A stretch of DNA of 64,000 nt from Tenacibaculum sp. 190130A14a (GCF_964048965.1 NZ_OZ040189.1:3760501-3824500); one strand, 5' to 3'. Counted from the first letter of the stretch, positions 50,088-62,019 are shown. The notes: generated from the letters alone by a model not told the origin. Translations and numbers: made by a program.

Positions 50088-53000
50088 CTAGTTTCCTAGG
50101 TTGTATACCAAATTAATCCCTGCATTAATTGATTGTCTTGGGAATGTTGTTGAAATTGCATAATTAAATGTTTGATGATTATAATACAATGATGCAGTTA
50201 AATTACTACTCAAGTTATAATCTGCTATAAACTTCAACCCAAACAATCTTTCTCCTCCTGTAATTTGATTATTGTTTTCGTCTATACTTCTTATTAACGT
50301 TAAATTATCTCTTAAAGAAATATCTGCTCTTAAATTAATATCTCCTTTTAGGGTTTCCTTTTTACCCGTAAAATGAGTTACAAATTTAACATCTCTAATC
50401 TTATAACCTAATCCTATTACATATTCTGTTCCTTTAATATCTGTTAACGTGTTATTATTAAAGTTTAAGGTTAAACTTCTATCACGTCTTATTTCTCCTT
50501 TAAAAGAGAATGAATTCTTCATTCTAAAATCAACTTTTATTAATGGCGAGAACTCATCTATTAAAGTTGCGGACGAAATTAACAATTGTGGTTGATAATT
50601 ACCAGAACTATTTGTAATTGGTGGATTTCCTACAGATACTGGCATAGTTGGGTCAACTCCTTCGTATTGTAAATTATTCGTAAAGTTACCAATAGTGTAA
50701 GATGACTTGTATCCATGTGAAAGTGTAAATGAAGAGAAATTCTTTTTAAACCACTTATATTTCATTAATCCATTAAAACGTAAAGTCCAATTTGGAATTG
50801 GTATGTTTCTAAAAATACCTGTATCAACAGAACCTGGACTACTTCCTGAATACGCAGCCATAAATGCTGGCAACATTACCTGTTGTCCTTTTTCATTAAA
50901 TCCAGACTGATCGAAACCTGTTTCATTTGCTAACCTTGTGGCAATTGTACTTCTATAATCTAAGAAGTTTTGAAATAACTTTTCACCATCAGTAAACATA
51001 GTTCCAATCATAGAGTAACTGATACTAAAGTTACCTGTTTCAAAAGGTCTAATATTAGGGTCTTGGTGAAAACCTCCATTTCCATCAGGAATGATATCTA
51101 ACTGCTGTGTTATATTACTCGTTTTAATTCGATTTCCTCTAAAATCAATAGTCAATGTTTTAAATGGTTTAACCGAAATATTATAATCAAGTTTTTGAGC
51201 ACCCGTCTTTCCATAATTCTTACTATAGTAATCATCATCTTCATTACGAGTAACTAACCAACCATTCGCTATTGCAGTATTCAAAATTTCTGTTTGACTA
51301 CCAAAAACAAATCCTAGAGTAGGAGCTAAACCTCCACCAAAATTATCTCTTCCTAAGAATCCAACTGAAGGCCTATACCCTTGTAACAAAGTACCGTTAT
51401 TTTCTGTATAACTAATTTTAGCTCTCTTGACTGAAGTTAGCACATCGTAAAAACCTTTCATTACTTTGTGTCCAAAACTTGCATTTTTCTTAAGCTTTGC
51501 TTTTTTCTCTGGTTGTTTTGAGCCTAATGCCACCGTACCTTTTTTAGTTGGTGTTTTTCTCGTTCCTTTTAACAACAATTTATCTAACTTCAAGGTTTTG
51601 TAAAACCTTCCAAAATCAATATTCGTATTGATACTATGCGTATTTGCATTTTGAATCATGTTACCTACTACATCTTGAAATTTTAGTGTAGTTGGTCCAC
51701 CAGGAGTAGGATTATCAATAGGAATAATACTTTGTGATCCTGCCTGCCAATCAAAATCAGCAGTATAAGCATAATCTGCACTTAAGAAACTCAAGTAAGG
51801 AAACTTGTTTAATGGTAATTTATACGTTGCATTTAACTTTTGACGATACTTATCCGGTCTACCAATATTAAAAAACTGATCATAGATTTCTAAATTTTCA
51901 TCAGCTCCAAAACTATCATATATATAGTTGTTGTTTGCATTGAAATTTAATTGCAATGATTTTGTCAAATCAAAATCAATTGTATAATCCCAATTAAACA
52001 TAAATCTCCTTTGAATTAACTCTGGTTGTTCTGGTAAACCTTCAAATAAATTTCTTGATCTTTCAGAAACATAATTTCTATTAATTCTTGAATTTAAAGC
52101 TAATGTTTTAGGCACAGGGTTGAAGTTCAAATCCCTTATAAACTGTAGATATTTACTTTTAAATAATTTCGAATTTTTAAAAGGTGATACACTCCAAGGT
52201 AAAAAGGTAAAATTATAACTTGCACCAGCCATTACGTTTTGATTCGTAAAATTTTCTATGTTATAATCTTTATGGAACTCTTCGTTGTAAGAATAAGAAA
52301 CCGAGAAGTTTTCTACATCATAAAATTTTGGTTTTTTCTTACTCTCTGGATTTCTGTTTTTCTTAACGTTGATGAAGCTAATACTTTTTCTACGTGTATA
52401 ATCTTGTGCGTTTTCTAAGTTTCTTTTTGCTTGTTCCGAATTTGAATTTCTAGCTTGCTCCAGAGTAACATCTTGGAATTGTGGATCATATTGAGGGTCT
52501 CTAAATTCTTCACCATAACTATAACTCATTGGAACTTGCATATTCCATTTTTTAGGCATCATTTTACCTAATTGCACGTTTGTAGCTACGCTATATTGCT
52601 TTACCTCTTCAATACTTCTTTGTTGAACTCTGTCATCCACATTACCAAAACCAATAGTAGACATTCTACCTGCTAAAGAGATGTCTAATACATCTGCCAT
52701 ATTAGCATCAGCATTTATTACTGCAGCCCAACCTCCCTTGTTATCAAAACCTACAGCACGAAGTTCATTGAACCATACTTCCGCTGATTTTCGATCTGAC
52801 GCAGCATTATTTACTCCAAGCATTACAGTTCTTACCTGTGCTAAAGTTGGGTTACCTTTCACCGTAACCCTTATGGTTCCACCATCTATGGATGGGTCAC
52901 TAATATCTTGTGTAAATGGAATATTAAAACTTCCATCAGGTCTTTCTATTTTTAAACTAGATAATGCTTCTAGAGGAATGTCTAAGTTATTTTCTTTTGG

Positions 53001-56000
53001 CCAAACATCTAACGAAGTAACATTTGATGTAGATAATTTTAACGGTTTTTCTATTTGATAGTAATTATCATTTAAGTCGGTTCCTAAACGAATAACCGCA
53101 ACTATTTCATCATCTTGGGTTTCTGTTGATAATGCACCTTGTTTATTTTCGGCATGCATAAACATTCTTAACCTCTTATACCTACGCATATCTATACTAA
53201 TGTTTTTATAAATCGTTCGTATAGAATCGGTAGGTAAATCAGTAACTTTTAGCGTTACAGATTGCTCATTTTGACGTTGAATTCTATTAGTTCCTTGTAA
53301 TTGCTCTCTTTGAATACCAGGAGGCAGTTTATAAATATCATCATTTTGCTCAATACTTACCACTCCAACCTCAAAGTTGTTTAACTGATCTAAAGATAAG
53401 TTTTGAGGAGTTCCTACATCAGGTAATGTCTTTGTATAACGTCTCCAATCTCCTCTTACCAATTCTAACTCTCCAAAACGTAATACTACAGGAATTTTAA
53501 ACCCAGTTACAAACATTCTCATGAAACGGATACTGTTAAAATCGGTAATACCTCCTACTGGAGATCCGCTTCTTACGGGAATTCTAAACTGATACCATGT
53601 AGTAGCTCTCGTTTGCCCATTAGATAACGTAATTGTTTCATTCTTTGAATCTACAATAAATCCATTTCCATTGGATAAATCATTTCTGTTAAGAGAAATT
53701 TCATATTCGAAATAACTATTTACAGGATTCATTGTTTGATCCTTATTTATATCTTCTACATCAGGGTATGTACTTGAAGAAGTTGGAAACGCCTCATTAG
53801 ATTGACCAGGTGTTGGTGAGTTTCCTTCTGTACCATTGAAATTCTTATAACGAGTTAAAATTGAAGGATCTAATGTTTCAATTGCTCCTCCTCTAAAAAA
53901 CTGGAAGTTATCTCCTGAAGGATCTGGTAATCCACCAAACACAGGAAATTGTGCTCCTTCATCTGTATCATTTAACCCATCAAGTCCAATATCTTGTTGC
54001 GCTCTATCATCTCCACTACTATTAAAAGCATATAAAATTGAAGGGTTTGTAGGCACCTTACCCCAAACTGTAGGAGTTGTTTGTGTAGGATCATTAATTG
54101 TTGGTAAACCATTTTCATATTGTTTCCTACCATCACGTAAGATATCTTCCGATATATTACCTAAGTTAAAAACAAGTTTTCCATGATTTGAAGGGTCTGT
54201 AGGATCGAAACCAGCTGGTAAACCTTCTTCTTCTGTAATCGAATACCCTTCATACGGATCCATTAACCAAAACTGAATATACTCTACATTTGCTTGTTCA
54301 AAGTTATTGGTTGTTAAAGCTCTCATTATACCTCCCCAATTTTCTTCAGGAGTTTTTAATATTACTTTATTCTCAGCAACATTAATTTCTTGTACATCTG
54401 GGTTATAATTATAAGGTCCTCTTTCAGATGGATAAAATGCTAAATCTAGAGTTCGCACTAAGTTTTGCTGAGTTATATCTAAATCTGTATTTGGATATAG
54501 TTCATTATAACTAATTTGACGTACCTCATTTCTCGATAGTTCATTTTCATCAATGTTTCCAGGTCTATTAACACTTCCATAGAATAATTGATCAATATTA
54601 TACCATGCTAATTTCGCTCTCTTATGGTTGTACGTTAAATCATCAACTCCTCCATTTAAACCTTGTGATTCTGGGGTACTTGCCAAAAACCATTGTTGAG
54701 GAGATGTTAATGTGATTGGAATCTGTGAAGCTTCAAAATCATCTAAATATGAAGTTGCTGTTCCATCAACATTAATTCCACTAGGTGCGCCAGGTAACAA
54801 ATAAGCCATATCCGCTCTAACAGAAACATTGGAAGGCGCATCTGTTTCAACAAATGGTAACTTGTTTGCTAATTTTGTTAGGTATGGCACTTCTGATGAG
54901 TAATCTAAATTTAAACCTAACATGATATTATCGATAGGCTCTCCTCCTAAATTAACTTTTGGAGTAATTGGTCTTTCTGTAACATTCAAAAATGTACCTC
55001 CTAAAGTAAATTGTTCAGAAAAACGATGTTCTACATCGATTCCTATAAATGTTTTACGTTGTTGATTGAAGAATGTATTATTCTCAACAGAGGCATTAAT
55101 TGGAATTCCAGAAGCTTCTAACCCTGGATCTAATATTTGTACACGTCCTAACTGATAATCTACTACATAATCAACACCTTCTACTAATTGTCTTCCTCCA
55201 GCAGTAACTCTTACCGACCCTCTAGGAACATTGAAGGCTCCTAAAGAAATACCTCTACTGGTTTCTGATTTAAAATATCCTTTTAAGAAAAACTTATCTT
55301 TATTTTGATATTCATTCTTTGCTTGAATCTTTGTAGTCAAATACAGTTCTTCGAAAACAATATTGTTCTGATCGTCTGCATCAGTTAATACATCTTTTAA
55401 GTCATCTCCAAAAGGTTCTGGCTCTGGGAAAATGATATATCCTCTATCTGAATTAACGGTTATGCCTTCTACATAATCGAAAAAACCATCACCATTTGGT
55501 ATGGCATACTGACTCTGATCTAATCTATCTAAACTGGCCAATCTCAATAAAGGAACATTTGCAACATTTGGAGTTTCTGCACTTTGTAATGTATTTTGAA
55601 GTGTTCCGGTTTGATCGTTTCGATATAATAATTCAAAACGAAATCCTTCACGTTGTAACGGGAATGCTCCAATAGCATACACGTTTTTCATCATTAATCT
55701 CCATGTTGGAAACGATTCTCCTAAACTTGTTGCAGTAGCCGTACCAGGTCTTACTGTATTTAAGATTTCACTACGTAAAAGTTTTACTACAATATTATCT
55801 GGGGCAACAATTCCATCGTTAGAAAATTCTCCTACTTTAAATACTGTTTCTGTACTTGCTCCACCACTATCTCTAGCTCCAACTACGGTATATTCATAAG
55901 CAACAGCTAAAACTTCACCATCATTTAGTCTTCTATTTAAAGAAATATATCCTAATTGTGGATGTAATCTAAATTCATTAGGTTGTAACCTTCTTGCATT

Positions 56001-57293
56001 TTGTAAATATGAGTAGTTAAAACCTTGTCTTGCAGGAATCCCTAACCCATTTATTGCATTATCTACTGTAGCTACATCTCGAATTCCTCCTGTGGTTGTT
56101 GCTAATAAGCTTCCTAAATTGTTTACATCATTATAAGGTAATATACTCCCATTAGCACTAATAGCTCCTGGTGTTCTGATAACTTCGACTGGGTTCACCT
56201 CGTTTACATCTTCTGATTCCCCTAAATCGGCTAAGGCAACGATACTACGATAATCACTTACATTTTGAGTTTGATTGGTTACCCAAACCTCAACTCTGGT
56301 AATATTTATTGGACTATTTACTAATGGATAATTTTTTAATGCATCTGTATACTTATCCCTAAAATATTGAGATAAGAAGAAGTGCCTATCATTATCATAA
56401 TCAGACGCTCTTAACTCAAACGGTTCAATCGTTGCTCCTCCTTGGGCAACTACTGTTTTAGATTGTGAATTTTGTTGAGAAAAAGCAGCAGTAACATACG
56501 TTTTCCCAAATTGTAATTCTGTTTTTACACCAAACAATGCTTGTGCTCCATTAATTAATGAGTTTTTAATTGGCATACTGATATTACCTGCTTCAATGTT
56601 TCTGATAATATCATCTTCTGTTGGTGTATATTCTAATTTAATGATATTCTGAAAATCAAAAGTAGATTGCGTATCGTAGTTTGCAGTAACAGTTAAACGT
56701 TTACCTACTTTAGCTTGTAAACTTGCACTAATTTGTTGGTCAAAATCAAAAGTAAAGCTACTTTGGTTTTCTATAGAAATCTGAGGATTTTCATTGTTTT
56801 GATAAATGGCTCCTAGCTTGATATTAATCTGCCCCGATGGTATTACTTCAACCTCATTTCCTCCAAAAACTGATTCGAAAAATTTTGAATTCACATAATA
56901 CTTAGGAAGCAAGTTTTTACGTGCATTTCTATTTCCTTTTTTCTTACTATTTGTTGCATCAACTTTTTCTTTAAAGTACGATTTCATATCATTTTTTAAA
57001 CGATACTTATCATACTCTTTTGGGGTCATGAAAATAGGAGTTCCTACATAATAATCTCCAATTTTTTCAACCAAAACAAATTTATTGATTGCTTTATCGT
57101 ATGTGATTTGTACTTGAGAAGGATTGTTTAGAAACAAGCCTCCATTCTGATTATAATTAAAGTTATATTTCAGTGGAATCGAATCCTTTCTTATTAACTG
57201 TGTGCTATCTTTCGGGGTACTTTGTGAAAACGAAACAACACTTACCAATAAAGTAAGTGCTGTTAGTAATTTATTAAGAAATGTCTTTTCCAA
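50088..57293 (-). CDS. sprA: SprA, type IX secretion outer-membrane translocon
   Basis: A 2401-residue outer-membrane protein, the pore of the type IX secretion system, which in gliding flavobacteria also exports adhesins such as SprB. It has a signal peptide (residues 1-24, ending SFSQ), then repeated barrel-strand stretches (GQINIKLGAIYQNNENP, ASLQAKVGKRLTVTANYDTQ), a periplasmic/plug region and a C-terminal barrel ending VYNLGN. The length is that of F. johnsoniae SprA (about 2400 residues). It lies six bases after ruvA and just before gcvH, the usual flavobacterial order, and is probably co-transcribed with both. Confidence 0.95.
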   Translation of the reverse strand: MEKTFLNKLLTALTLLVSVVSFSQSTPKDSTQLIRKDSIPLKYNFNYNQNGGLFLNNPSQVQITYDKAINKFVLVEKIGDYYVGTPIFMTPKEYDKYRLKNDMKSYFKEKVDATNSKKKGNRNARKNLLPKYYVNSKFFESVFGGNEVEVIPSGQINIKLGAIYQNNENPQISIENQSSFTFDFDQQISASLQAKVGKRLTVTANYDTQSTFDFQNIIKLEYTPTEDDIIRNIEAGNISMPIKNSLINGAQALFGVKTELQFGKTYVTAAFSQQNSQSKTVVAQGGATIEPFELRASDYDNDRHFFLSQYFRDKYTDALKNYPLVNSPINITRVEVWVTNQTQNVSDYRSIVALADLGESEDVNEVNPVEVIRTPGAISANGSILPYNDVNNLGSLLATTTGGIRDVATVDNAINGLGIPARQGFNYSYLQNARRLQPNEFRLHPQLGYISLNRRLNDGEVLAVAYEYTVVGARDSGGASTETVFKVGEFSNDGIVAPDNIVVKLLRSEILNTVRPGTATATSLGESFPTWRLMMKNVYAIGAFPLQREGFRFELLYRNDQTGTLQNTLQSAETPNVANVPLLRLASLDRLDQSQYAIPNGDGFFDYVEGITVNSDRGYIIFPEPEPFGDDLKDVLTDADDQNNIVFEELYLTTKIQAKNEYQNKDKFFLKGYFKSETSRGISLGAFNVPRGSVRVTAGGRQLVEGVDYVVDYQLGRVQILDPGLEASGIPINASVENNTFFNQQRKTFIGIDVEHRFSEQFTLGGTFLNVTERPITPKVNLGGEPIDNIMLGLNLDYSSEVPYLTKLANKLPFVETDAPSNVSVRADMAYLLPGAPSGINVDGTATSYLDDFEASQIPITLTSPQQWFLASTPESQGLNGGVDDLTYNHKRAKLAWYNIDQLFYGSVNRPGNIDENELSRNEVRQISYNELYPNTDLDITQQNLVRTLDLAFYPSERGPYNYNPDVQEINVAENKVILKTPEENWGGIMRALTTNNFEQANVEYIQFWLMDPYEGYSITEEEGLPAGFDPTDPSNHGKLVFNLGNISEDILRDGRKQYENGLPTINDPTQTTPTVWGKVPTNPSILYAFNSSGDDRAQQDIGLDGLNDTDEGAQFPVFGGLPDPSGDNFQFFRGGAIETLDPSILTRYKNFNGTEGNSPTPGQSNEAFPTSSSTYPDVEDINKDQTMNPVNSYFEYEISLNRNDLSNGNGFIVDSKNETITLSNGQTRATTWYQFRIPVRSGSPVGGITDFNSIRFMRMFVTGFKIPVVLRFGELELVRGDWRRYTKTLPDVGTPQNLSLDQLNNFEVGVVSIEQNDDIYKLPPGIQREQLQGTNRIQRQNEQSVTLKVTDLPTDSIRTIYKNISIDMRRYKRLRMFMHAENKQGALSTETQDDEIVAVIRLGTDLNDNYYQIEKPLKLSTSNVTSLDVWPKENNLDIPLEALSSLKIERPDGSFNIPFTQDISDPSIDGGTIRVTVKGNPTLAQVRTVMLGVNNAASDRKSAEVWFNELRAVGFDNKGGWAAVINADANMADVLDISLAGRMSTIGFGNVDDRVQQRSIEEVKQYSVATNVQLGKMMPKKWNMQVPMSYSYGEEFRDPQYDPQFQDVTLEQARNSNSEQAKRNLENAQDYTRRKSISFINVKKNRNPESKKKPKFYDVENFSVSYSYNEEFHKDYNIENFTNQNVMAGASYNFTFLPWSVSPFKNSKLFKSKYLQFIRDLNFNPVPKTLALNSRINRNYVSERSRNLFEGLPEQPELIQRRFMFNWDYTIDFDLTKSLQLNFNANNNYIYDSFGADENLEIYDQFFNIGRPDKYRQKLNATYKLPLNKFPYLSFLSADYAYTADFDWQAGSQSIIPIDNPTPGGPTTLKFQDVVGNMIQNANTHSINTNIDFGRFYKTLKLDKLLLKGTRKTPTKKGTVALGSKQPEKKAKLKKNASFGHKVMKGFYDVLTSVKRAKISYTENNGTLLQGYRPSVGFLGRDNFGGGLAPTLGFVFGSQTEILNTAIANGWLVTRNEDDDYYSKNYGKTGAQKLDYNISVKPFKTLTIDFRGNRIKTSNITQQLDIIPDGNGGFHQDPNIRPFETGNFSISYSMIGTMFTDGEKLFQNFLDYRSTIATRLANETGFDQSGFNEKGQQVMLPAFMAAYSGSSPGSVDTGIFRNIPIPNWTLRFNGLMKYKWFKKNFSSFTLSHGYKSSYTIGNFTNNLQYEGVDPTMPVSVGNPPITNSSGNYQPQLLISSATLIDEFSPLIKVDFRMKNSFSFKGEIRRDRSLTLNFNNNTLTDIKGTEYVIGLGYKIRDVKFVTHFTGKKETLKGDINLRADISLRDNLTLIRSIDENNNQITGGERLFGLKFIADYNLSSNLTASLYYNHQTFNYAISTTFPRQSINAGINLVYNLGN

Positions 57294-57299
57294 CCTTAA

Positions 57300-57881
57300 T
57301 TATAAGTTTTTAAGAGCCATTTTAATCAAATGTTCAACTGTTGAATTTGGTGACTCTTTTAATATGTTCGTAACTACTTTATCGGCTTGCTTACGTGCAA
57401 ATCCTAAAACCTCTAATGCAGATAACGCTTCTTCTTTGTTTGTATTGTCTTGAACTATTGAAACCTCTTCTAAATCAAAAGTTTTTAACACTTTATCTTT
57501 TAGGTCTACAATAACTCTTTGAGCTGTTTTTGCTCCAATACCTTTAACAGATTGTATAAGCTTTACATTTTCAGAAGCTATTGCTTGCTGAATATCTTCT
57601 GTTGTCATTGATGACAACATGGTTCTAGCTGTACTTGGCCCTACACCAGAAACCGAGATTAACAACTTGAAAATCTCTCGTTCTGTTTTATTTATAAAGC
57701 CATAAAGCGTATGTGCATCTTCTCGAATAGATAAATGTGTGTATAACACAACATTTTCTTCATTGGGTAATGCAGAATATGTATTTAGAGAAATATGCAA
57801 TAAGTAACCTACACCGTTACAATCCACTACAACATCTGTTGGATTTTTTTCAACAAGTTTCCCCCTAATTTGTGTAATCAT
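57300..57881 (-). CDS. ruvA: Holliday junction DNA helicase RuvA
   Basis: A 193-residue subunit of the RuvABC branch-migration complex, binding the four-way junction and loading RuvB. It shows the N-terminal OB-fold (ITQIRGKLVEKNPTDVVVDCNGVGYLLHIS), the two helix-hairpin-helix repeats (LISVSGVGPSTARTML and VKGIGAKTAQRVIVDLKDK) and the C-terminal RuvB-binding domain (ALEVLGFARKQADKVV). Length is normal. It is immediately upstream of sprA. Confidence 0.97.
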   Translation of the reverse strand: MITQIRGKLVEKNPTDVVVDCNGVGYLLHISLNTYSALPNEENVVLYTHLSIREDAHTLYGFINKTEREIFKLLISVSGVGPSTARTMLSSMTTEDIQQAIASENVKLIQSVKGIGAKTAQRVIVDLKDKVLKTFDLEEVSIVQDNTNKEEALSALEVLGFARKQADKVVTNILKESPNSTVEHLIKMALKNL

Positions 57882-57950
57882 TCGCTTTTTTATTCGAGTT
57901 GTCTAAAGTAGAAAAAAATATTCTGGTTTAAAAGTCTATTCTTTTTAAGA

Positions 57951-60230
57951 TTATTTGTTCTTTTTTTCCTTGTTTTGAGCATCTACCACAGCAACCGCAG
58001 CCATATTTACCATTTCGTCTACACTAGCTCCTAATTGTAAAATATGTACTGGTTTACTCATTCCTAATAAAATCGGCCCAACAGACTCTACACCATCAAC
58101 TTGTTTCATTAATTTGTAGGTGATGTTTGCTGATTCAAGATTAGGGAAAATTAAGATATTTGCTCTTTTTCCATTTAATTTCGAGAACGGAAATTCTTTC
58201 GCCAACAACTCCGGATTCAAAGCAAAATCTGCTTGTAATTCTCCATCAACAATTACATTCGGATGATGACGGTGAATATAAGAAACAGCTTCTCTTATCT
58301 TTGCTGAACTCTCTGATTTTGAAGAACCAAAATTAGAAAAACCTAACATTGCTATATGTGGTTTCATACCAAACATTTTTGCTATGACATATGTTAGTTG
58401 TGAAATTTTCGCTAAGTCTTTAGCAGTTGGGTTGATGTTAATAGTAGTATCGGCTAAGAACATAGGCCCTTGTTTAGTCAACATCATATTTGTTGCCGCA
58501 ACACGCGTAACACCTTTGTCTTTTTCAATTAACTCTAACATTGGCTTTACTACAGAAGGATACGATCTAGAATACCCAGTGATTAGTGCATCTGCTTCTC
58601 CGCTGTTTACCATCATCGCAGCAAAGTAATTACGTTCACGCATCCATTTTTGCGCTTCTAATAAGGTAATTCCTTTTCTTCTTCTTGACTCCCAAAACTT
58701 TTCAGCAAAGCGGTATCTACGCTCTTTCTCTTCGTTTGTCTTAGGATCAATAATTTCAACATCAGCATCAAACCCTAATTCTTCTTTTAGTTCTAGAATA
58801 ATATCTTTATTTCCTAAAAGAACTGGAATACCAATACCTTCTTCGTGTACTCTTTGAGCTGCCTTTAAAACATCTAAATGGTCCGCCTCTGCAAAAACTA
58901 CTCGCTTAGGATTTTTCTTCGCACGGTTATGTAATAAACGAATTTCTTTACTTCCCGTTCCTGAACGATCCATTAACTCTTCAATATACTTATCCCAATC
59001 TACAATAGGCTCTTGCGCTACTCCAGACTCTATTGCGGCTTTTGCAATTGCTGGAGGAATTTCATAAATTAATCTTGGATCAAATGGTTTTGGAATGATA
59101 TAATCTTTACCAAATGAAAGACTTACTTCATCGTATACAATGTTAACTTGCTCTGGAACTGTTTTCTTAGCAAGATCAGCAATAGCATGTACCGCAGCCA
59201 TTTTCATTTCTTCATTAATCTTAGTAGCTCTAACATCTAAGGCCCCTCTAAAAATAAACGGAAATCCTAATACATTATTAACTTGGTTCGGGTTATCAGA
59301 ACGCCCCGTTGCCATAATAATATCTTCTCTTGTAGCTACTGCTAATTCATAAGAAATTTCAGGCTCTGGATTTGCCATGGCAAAAACAATAGGGTTCTTC
59401 TCCATTGATAGTAACATTTCTGGAGACACTACATTTCCTTTTGATAGACCTATAAATACATCTGAGTCAACCATTGCTTCCTCAAGAGTTCTAATATCCC
59501 TATCAGTTGCAAATTCTGCCTTTTGAGAAGTTAAGTTGTCTCTGTCTTTTCTAATAACTCCTTTACTATCGCACATTACAACGTTTTCTCTCTTTGCTCC
59601 TAGAGCTAAATATAAACGCGTACAAGAAATAGCAGCTGCTCCTGCTCCGTTTACAACAATTTTCACTTTTGAAATATCCTTTCCGTTTATTTCAATAGCA
59701 TTTTTTAATGCTGCGGCAGAAATAATTGCTGTTCCGTGTTGATCATCGTGCATCACAGGAATATCTAATTCTTCCTTTAATCTTCTTTCTATTTCAAAAG
59801 CTTCAGGAGCTTTAATATCTTCAAGATTAATTCCTCCAAATGTAGGAGCGATTGCTTTTACCGTTTCTACAAATTTATCTACATCTGTAGCGTCTACTTC
59901 AATATCGAAAACATCAATATCTGCAAAGATTTTAAATAATAAACCTTTACCTTCCATTACAGGCTTTGATGCTTCTGGTCCTATATCTCCTAATCCTAAA
60001 ACTGCCGTTCCATTTGATATTACTGCTACTAAATTGCTTTTTGCAGTGTATTTATATACGTTGTTTTTATCTTTTGCAATCTCTAAACATGGTTCTGCTA
60101 CTCCCGGTGAATATGCCAAAGATAAATCGTGCTGAGTTGCATACTTTTTAGTAGGAACCACTGAGATTTTCCCTGGTTTTGGTTTTGCATGATATAATAA
60201 AGCTTCTCGTCTTTTTCTTGATTCGCTCAT
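57951..60230 (-). CDS. maeB: NADP-dependent malic enzyme with C-terminal phosphotransacetylase-like domain
   Basis: A 759-residue cytosolic enzyme decarboxylating malate to pyruvate with NADP+ reduction. The malic domain is residues ~1-425, with [35 protein letters not shown] (Rossmann) and MANPEPEIS. The remaining ~330 residues are the PTA-like domain, as in E. coli MaeB, where that domain is regulatory and binds acetyl-CoA. The -7 box TATATTTG lies 27 bases upstream. It is followed by ruvA at a 69-base gap, possibly in the same operon. Confidence 0.94.
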   Translation of the reverse strand: MSESRKRREALLYHAKPKPGKISVVPTKKYATQHDLSLAYSPGVAEPCLEIAKDKNNVYKYTAKSNLVAVISNGTAVLGLGDIGPEASKPVMEGKGLLFKIFADIDVFDIEVDATDVDKFVETVKAIAPTFGGINLEDIKAPEAFEIERRLKEELDIPVMHDDQHGTAIISAAALKNAIEINGKDISKVKIVVNGAGAAAISCTRLYLALGAKRENVVMCDSKGVIRKDRDNLTSQKAEFATDRDIRTLEEAMVDSDVFIGLSKGNVVSPEMLLSMEKNPIVFAMANPEPEISYELAVATREDIIMATGRSDNPNQVNNVLGFPFIFRGALDVRATKINEEMKMAAVHAIADLAKKTVPEQVNIVYDEVSLSFGKDYIIPKPFDPRLIYEIPPAIAKAAIESGVAQEPIVDWDKYIEELMDRSGTGSKEIRLLHNRAKKNPKRVVFAEADHLDVLKAAQRVHEEGIGIPVLLGNKDIILELKEELGFDADVEIIDPKTNEEKERRYRFAEKFWESRRRKGITLLEAQKWMRERNYFAAMMVNSGEADALITGYSRSYPSVVKPMLELIEKDKGVTRVAATNMMLTKQGPMFLADTTININPTAKDLAKISQLTYVIAKMFGMKPHIAMLGFSNFGSSKSESSAKIREAVSYIHRHHPNVIVDGELQADFALNPELLAKEFPFSKLNGKRANILIFPNLESANITYKLMKQVDGVESVGPILLGMSKPVHILQLGASVDEMVNMAAVAVVDAQNKEKKNK

Positions 60231-60256
60231 AATAGTTGTTTGTTTAAATGAACCTA

Positions 60257-60264
60257 CAAATATA
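60257..60264 (-). promoter_or_regulatory. -7 box of maeB
   Basis: Read on the minus strand this is TATATTTG, an exact TAnnTTTG match, 27 bases before the maeB start. Confidence 0.5.
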
Positions 60265-60417
60265 AAGACTTTGGTTTTAAGTACTCTTATTTTAATAAAG
60301 TTGATGAAAAAGATTTTATACTAGTCAAAAATCACTCATAAAAACTGATATAAGTCATTTTTTAAATCCTAATTCCACTCCATTTTTGTATAGAATTAAA
60401 AAATAACCATACAAATT

Positions 60418-61053
60418 ATGACAACCATCACACCCCCGAACCACATTATTAACGAAGAAGTTAATTGGGACAAAACAAAAACCATTGTAAGTAAAACCGA
60501 TACTTACGGTACTATTTTATATGCCAATGACATTTTCTCAGAAGTTTGTGGCTATAGTAAAGTTGAATTAGTTGGAGAACCACATAACATTATTAGACAC
60601 CCAGACATGCCTAAGGTTGCTTTTAAAGCATTATGGGGAGCTTTGAAGAAAGGAGAAAATTACCATGCTATTGTAAAAAACCTAACAAAATCTGGAAAGT
60701 ACTATTGGGTAATCACAGATTTTACAATTGATAAAAATGAAAACAATGAAATTTCAGGATTCACGGCGCGTCGTAAAGCTGTTCCTGATGGAGTAATAGA
60801 AAAGATAGAACCTCTATACAAAACTCTATTAGAAATTGAACACTTAAAGGGAGAAAAAGCTAGCGAACTTTATTTCAATGCTTATTTGAATGAAGAAGTT
60901 GGTAAAAGCTATGACGAATTCGTAATTGACTTGTTTGCTGAGGAAACTATAAAAGAAAACAAACAACAAGAAAAACAGGTTCCAGAAGAAAAAATGAGTA
61001 AAATAAAAAAAGGACTCAATTGGTTTTTCTTTGGTGAAACTGACCCCAAGTAG
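60418..61053 (+). CDS. PAS domain protein (Aer-like sensor fold)
   Basis: A 211-residue cytosolic protein. Residues ~22-125 form a PAS domain of the Aer type (YANDIFSEVCGYSKVELVGEPHNIIRHPDMPKVAF), followed by a helical region and a Lys/Glu-rich tail ending WFFFGETDPK. There is no HAMP or MCP signalling domain, kinase or output domain. In Aer this PAS binds FAD to sense redox; here the ligand is unknown. No chemotaxis genes are seen nearby. It ends at a terminator overlapping the 3' end of the convergent queG. Confidence 0.8.
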   Translation: MTTITPPNHIINEEVNWDKTKTIVSKTDTYGTILYANDIFSEVCGYSKVELVGEPHNIIRHPDMPKVAFKALWGALKKGENYHAIVKNLTKSGKYYWVITDFTIDKNENNEISGFTARRKAVPDGVIEKIEPLYKTLLEIEHLKGEKASELYFNAYLNEEVGKSYDEFVIDLFAEETIKENKQQEKQVPEEKMSKIKKGLNWFFFGETDPK

Positions 61054-61069
61054 CGTTTTTACATTTAAT

Positions 61070-61103
61070 CAAGACAGACATTATATGTTTGTCTTGGTTT
61101 TTA
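61070..61103 (+). terminator. Terminator after the PAS gene
   Basis: The stem caagacagaca / tgtttgtcttg (one mismatch) is followed by a T-run and overlaps the final codons of queG on the other strand. Confidence 0.7.
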
Positions 61104-62019
61104 TAAACGATATATTTCTAGACAAACCTTTAAACTTAGTTCTTTTTACCGCCGACTTTTTAAATACTTTACTAAATGTTTCTTGCGTAAGTTCTTCCCA
61201 GTCTCGTTTTGTCATATCTAACAAACCTTCTTGCGGATTAAATAGTGGTTGATTATGAGATTTAGAAAAACGATTCCAAGGACATACATCTTGACACACA
61301 TCGCACCCAAACATCCAATCATCCATTTTCCCTTTAAAATCCGTTGGTATTGCCTCTTTTAACTCAATAGTTAAATATGAAATGCATTTACTACCATCTA
61401 CTGTATTATTGGGCAATATAGCCTGTGTTGGACAAGCATCAATACAACGAGTGCACTTTCCACAATGGTCTGTTTGAAAAGGTTCGTCGTAAGCTAATTC
61501 TAAATCAATAATCAATTCTGCCAAAAAGAAAAAAGATCCTTGTTGTTTCTGAATCAACAAGGTATGTTTTCCATTCCAACCCAATCCAGATTTTTCTGCC
61601 CATGCACGTTCTAAAACAGGAGCAGAATCTACAAAACAACGCCCAGAAACTTCACCTACCTCATCATTTATTAATTGTAATAATTCACGTAATTTTTCTT
61701 TAATTACATGGTGATAATCTTGTCCGTAAGCATACTTAGAGATTTTACAACTTCCTTCTTGCTGTAATTCTTGAGGGTAATAATTATAAGAAAGTGAAAT
61801 AACAGACTTTGCACCGTCAACCAACAATCTTGGGTCAAGACGTTTGTCAAAATGATTTTCCATATAATGCATTTGACCGTGAAAATCATTTTGCAACCAT
61901 TGTTCTAACCGAGGCGCTTCTTCTTCTAAAAAATCGGCTTTAGCAATACCACAAGCTAAAAAACCGAGTCTTTGCGCTTGCTCTTTTATAAAATTTGAGT
62001 ATTGCTGTTTTTGATTCAA
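61081..62019 (-). CDS. queG: Epoxyqueuosine reductase
   Basis: A 312-residue cobalamin- and iron-sulfur-dependent enzyme for the last step of queuosine synthesis in tRNA. The two [4Fe-4S] motifs are [12 protein letters not shown] (CxxCxxCxxxCP) and CDVCQDVCP (CxxCxxxCP), with an N-terminal cobalamin-binding QueG domain ([18 protein letters not shown]). The start is TTG: there is no in-frame ATG upstream before a stop, and starting at a later Met would remove the conserved GFLACGI segment. A TAATTTTG -7 box lies 20 bases upstream. Confidence 0.92.
   Translation of the reverse strand: MNQKQQYSNFIKEQAQRLGFLACGIAKADFLEEEAPRLEQWLQNDFHGQMHYMENHFDKRLDPRLLVDGAKSVISLSYNYYPQELQQEGSCKISKYAYGQDYHHVIKEKLRELLQLINDEVGEVSGRCFVDSAPVLERAWAEKSGLGWNGKHTLLIQKQQGSFFFLAELIIDLELAYDEPFQTDHCGKCTRCIDACPTQAILPNNTVDGSKCISYLTIELKEAIPTDFKGKMDDWMFGCDVCQDVCPWNRFSKSHNQPLFNPQEGLLDMTKRDWEELTQETFSKVFKKSAVKRTKFKGLSRNISFIKTKTNI

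Noticed and set aside
52118..52140. tRNA T-loop-like gttcaaatccc sequence
   Set aside because: It lies inside the well-supported sprA reading frame and lacks the acceptor, D and anticodon arms at the right distances.
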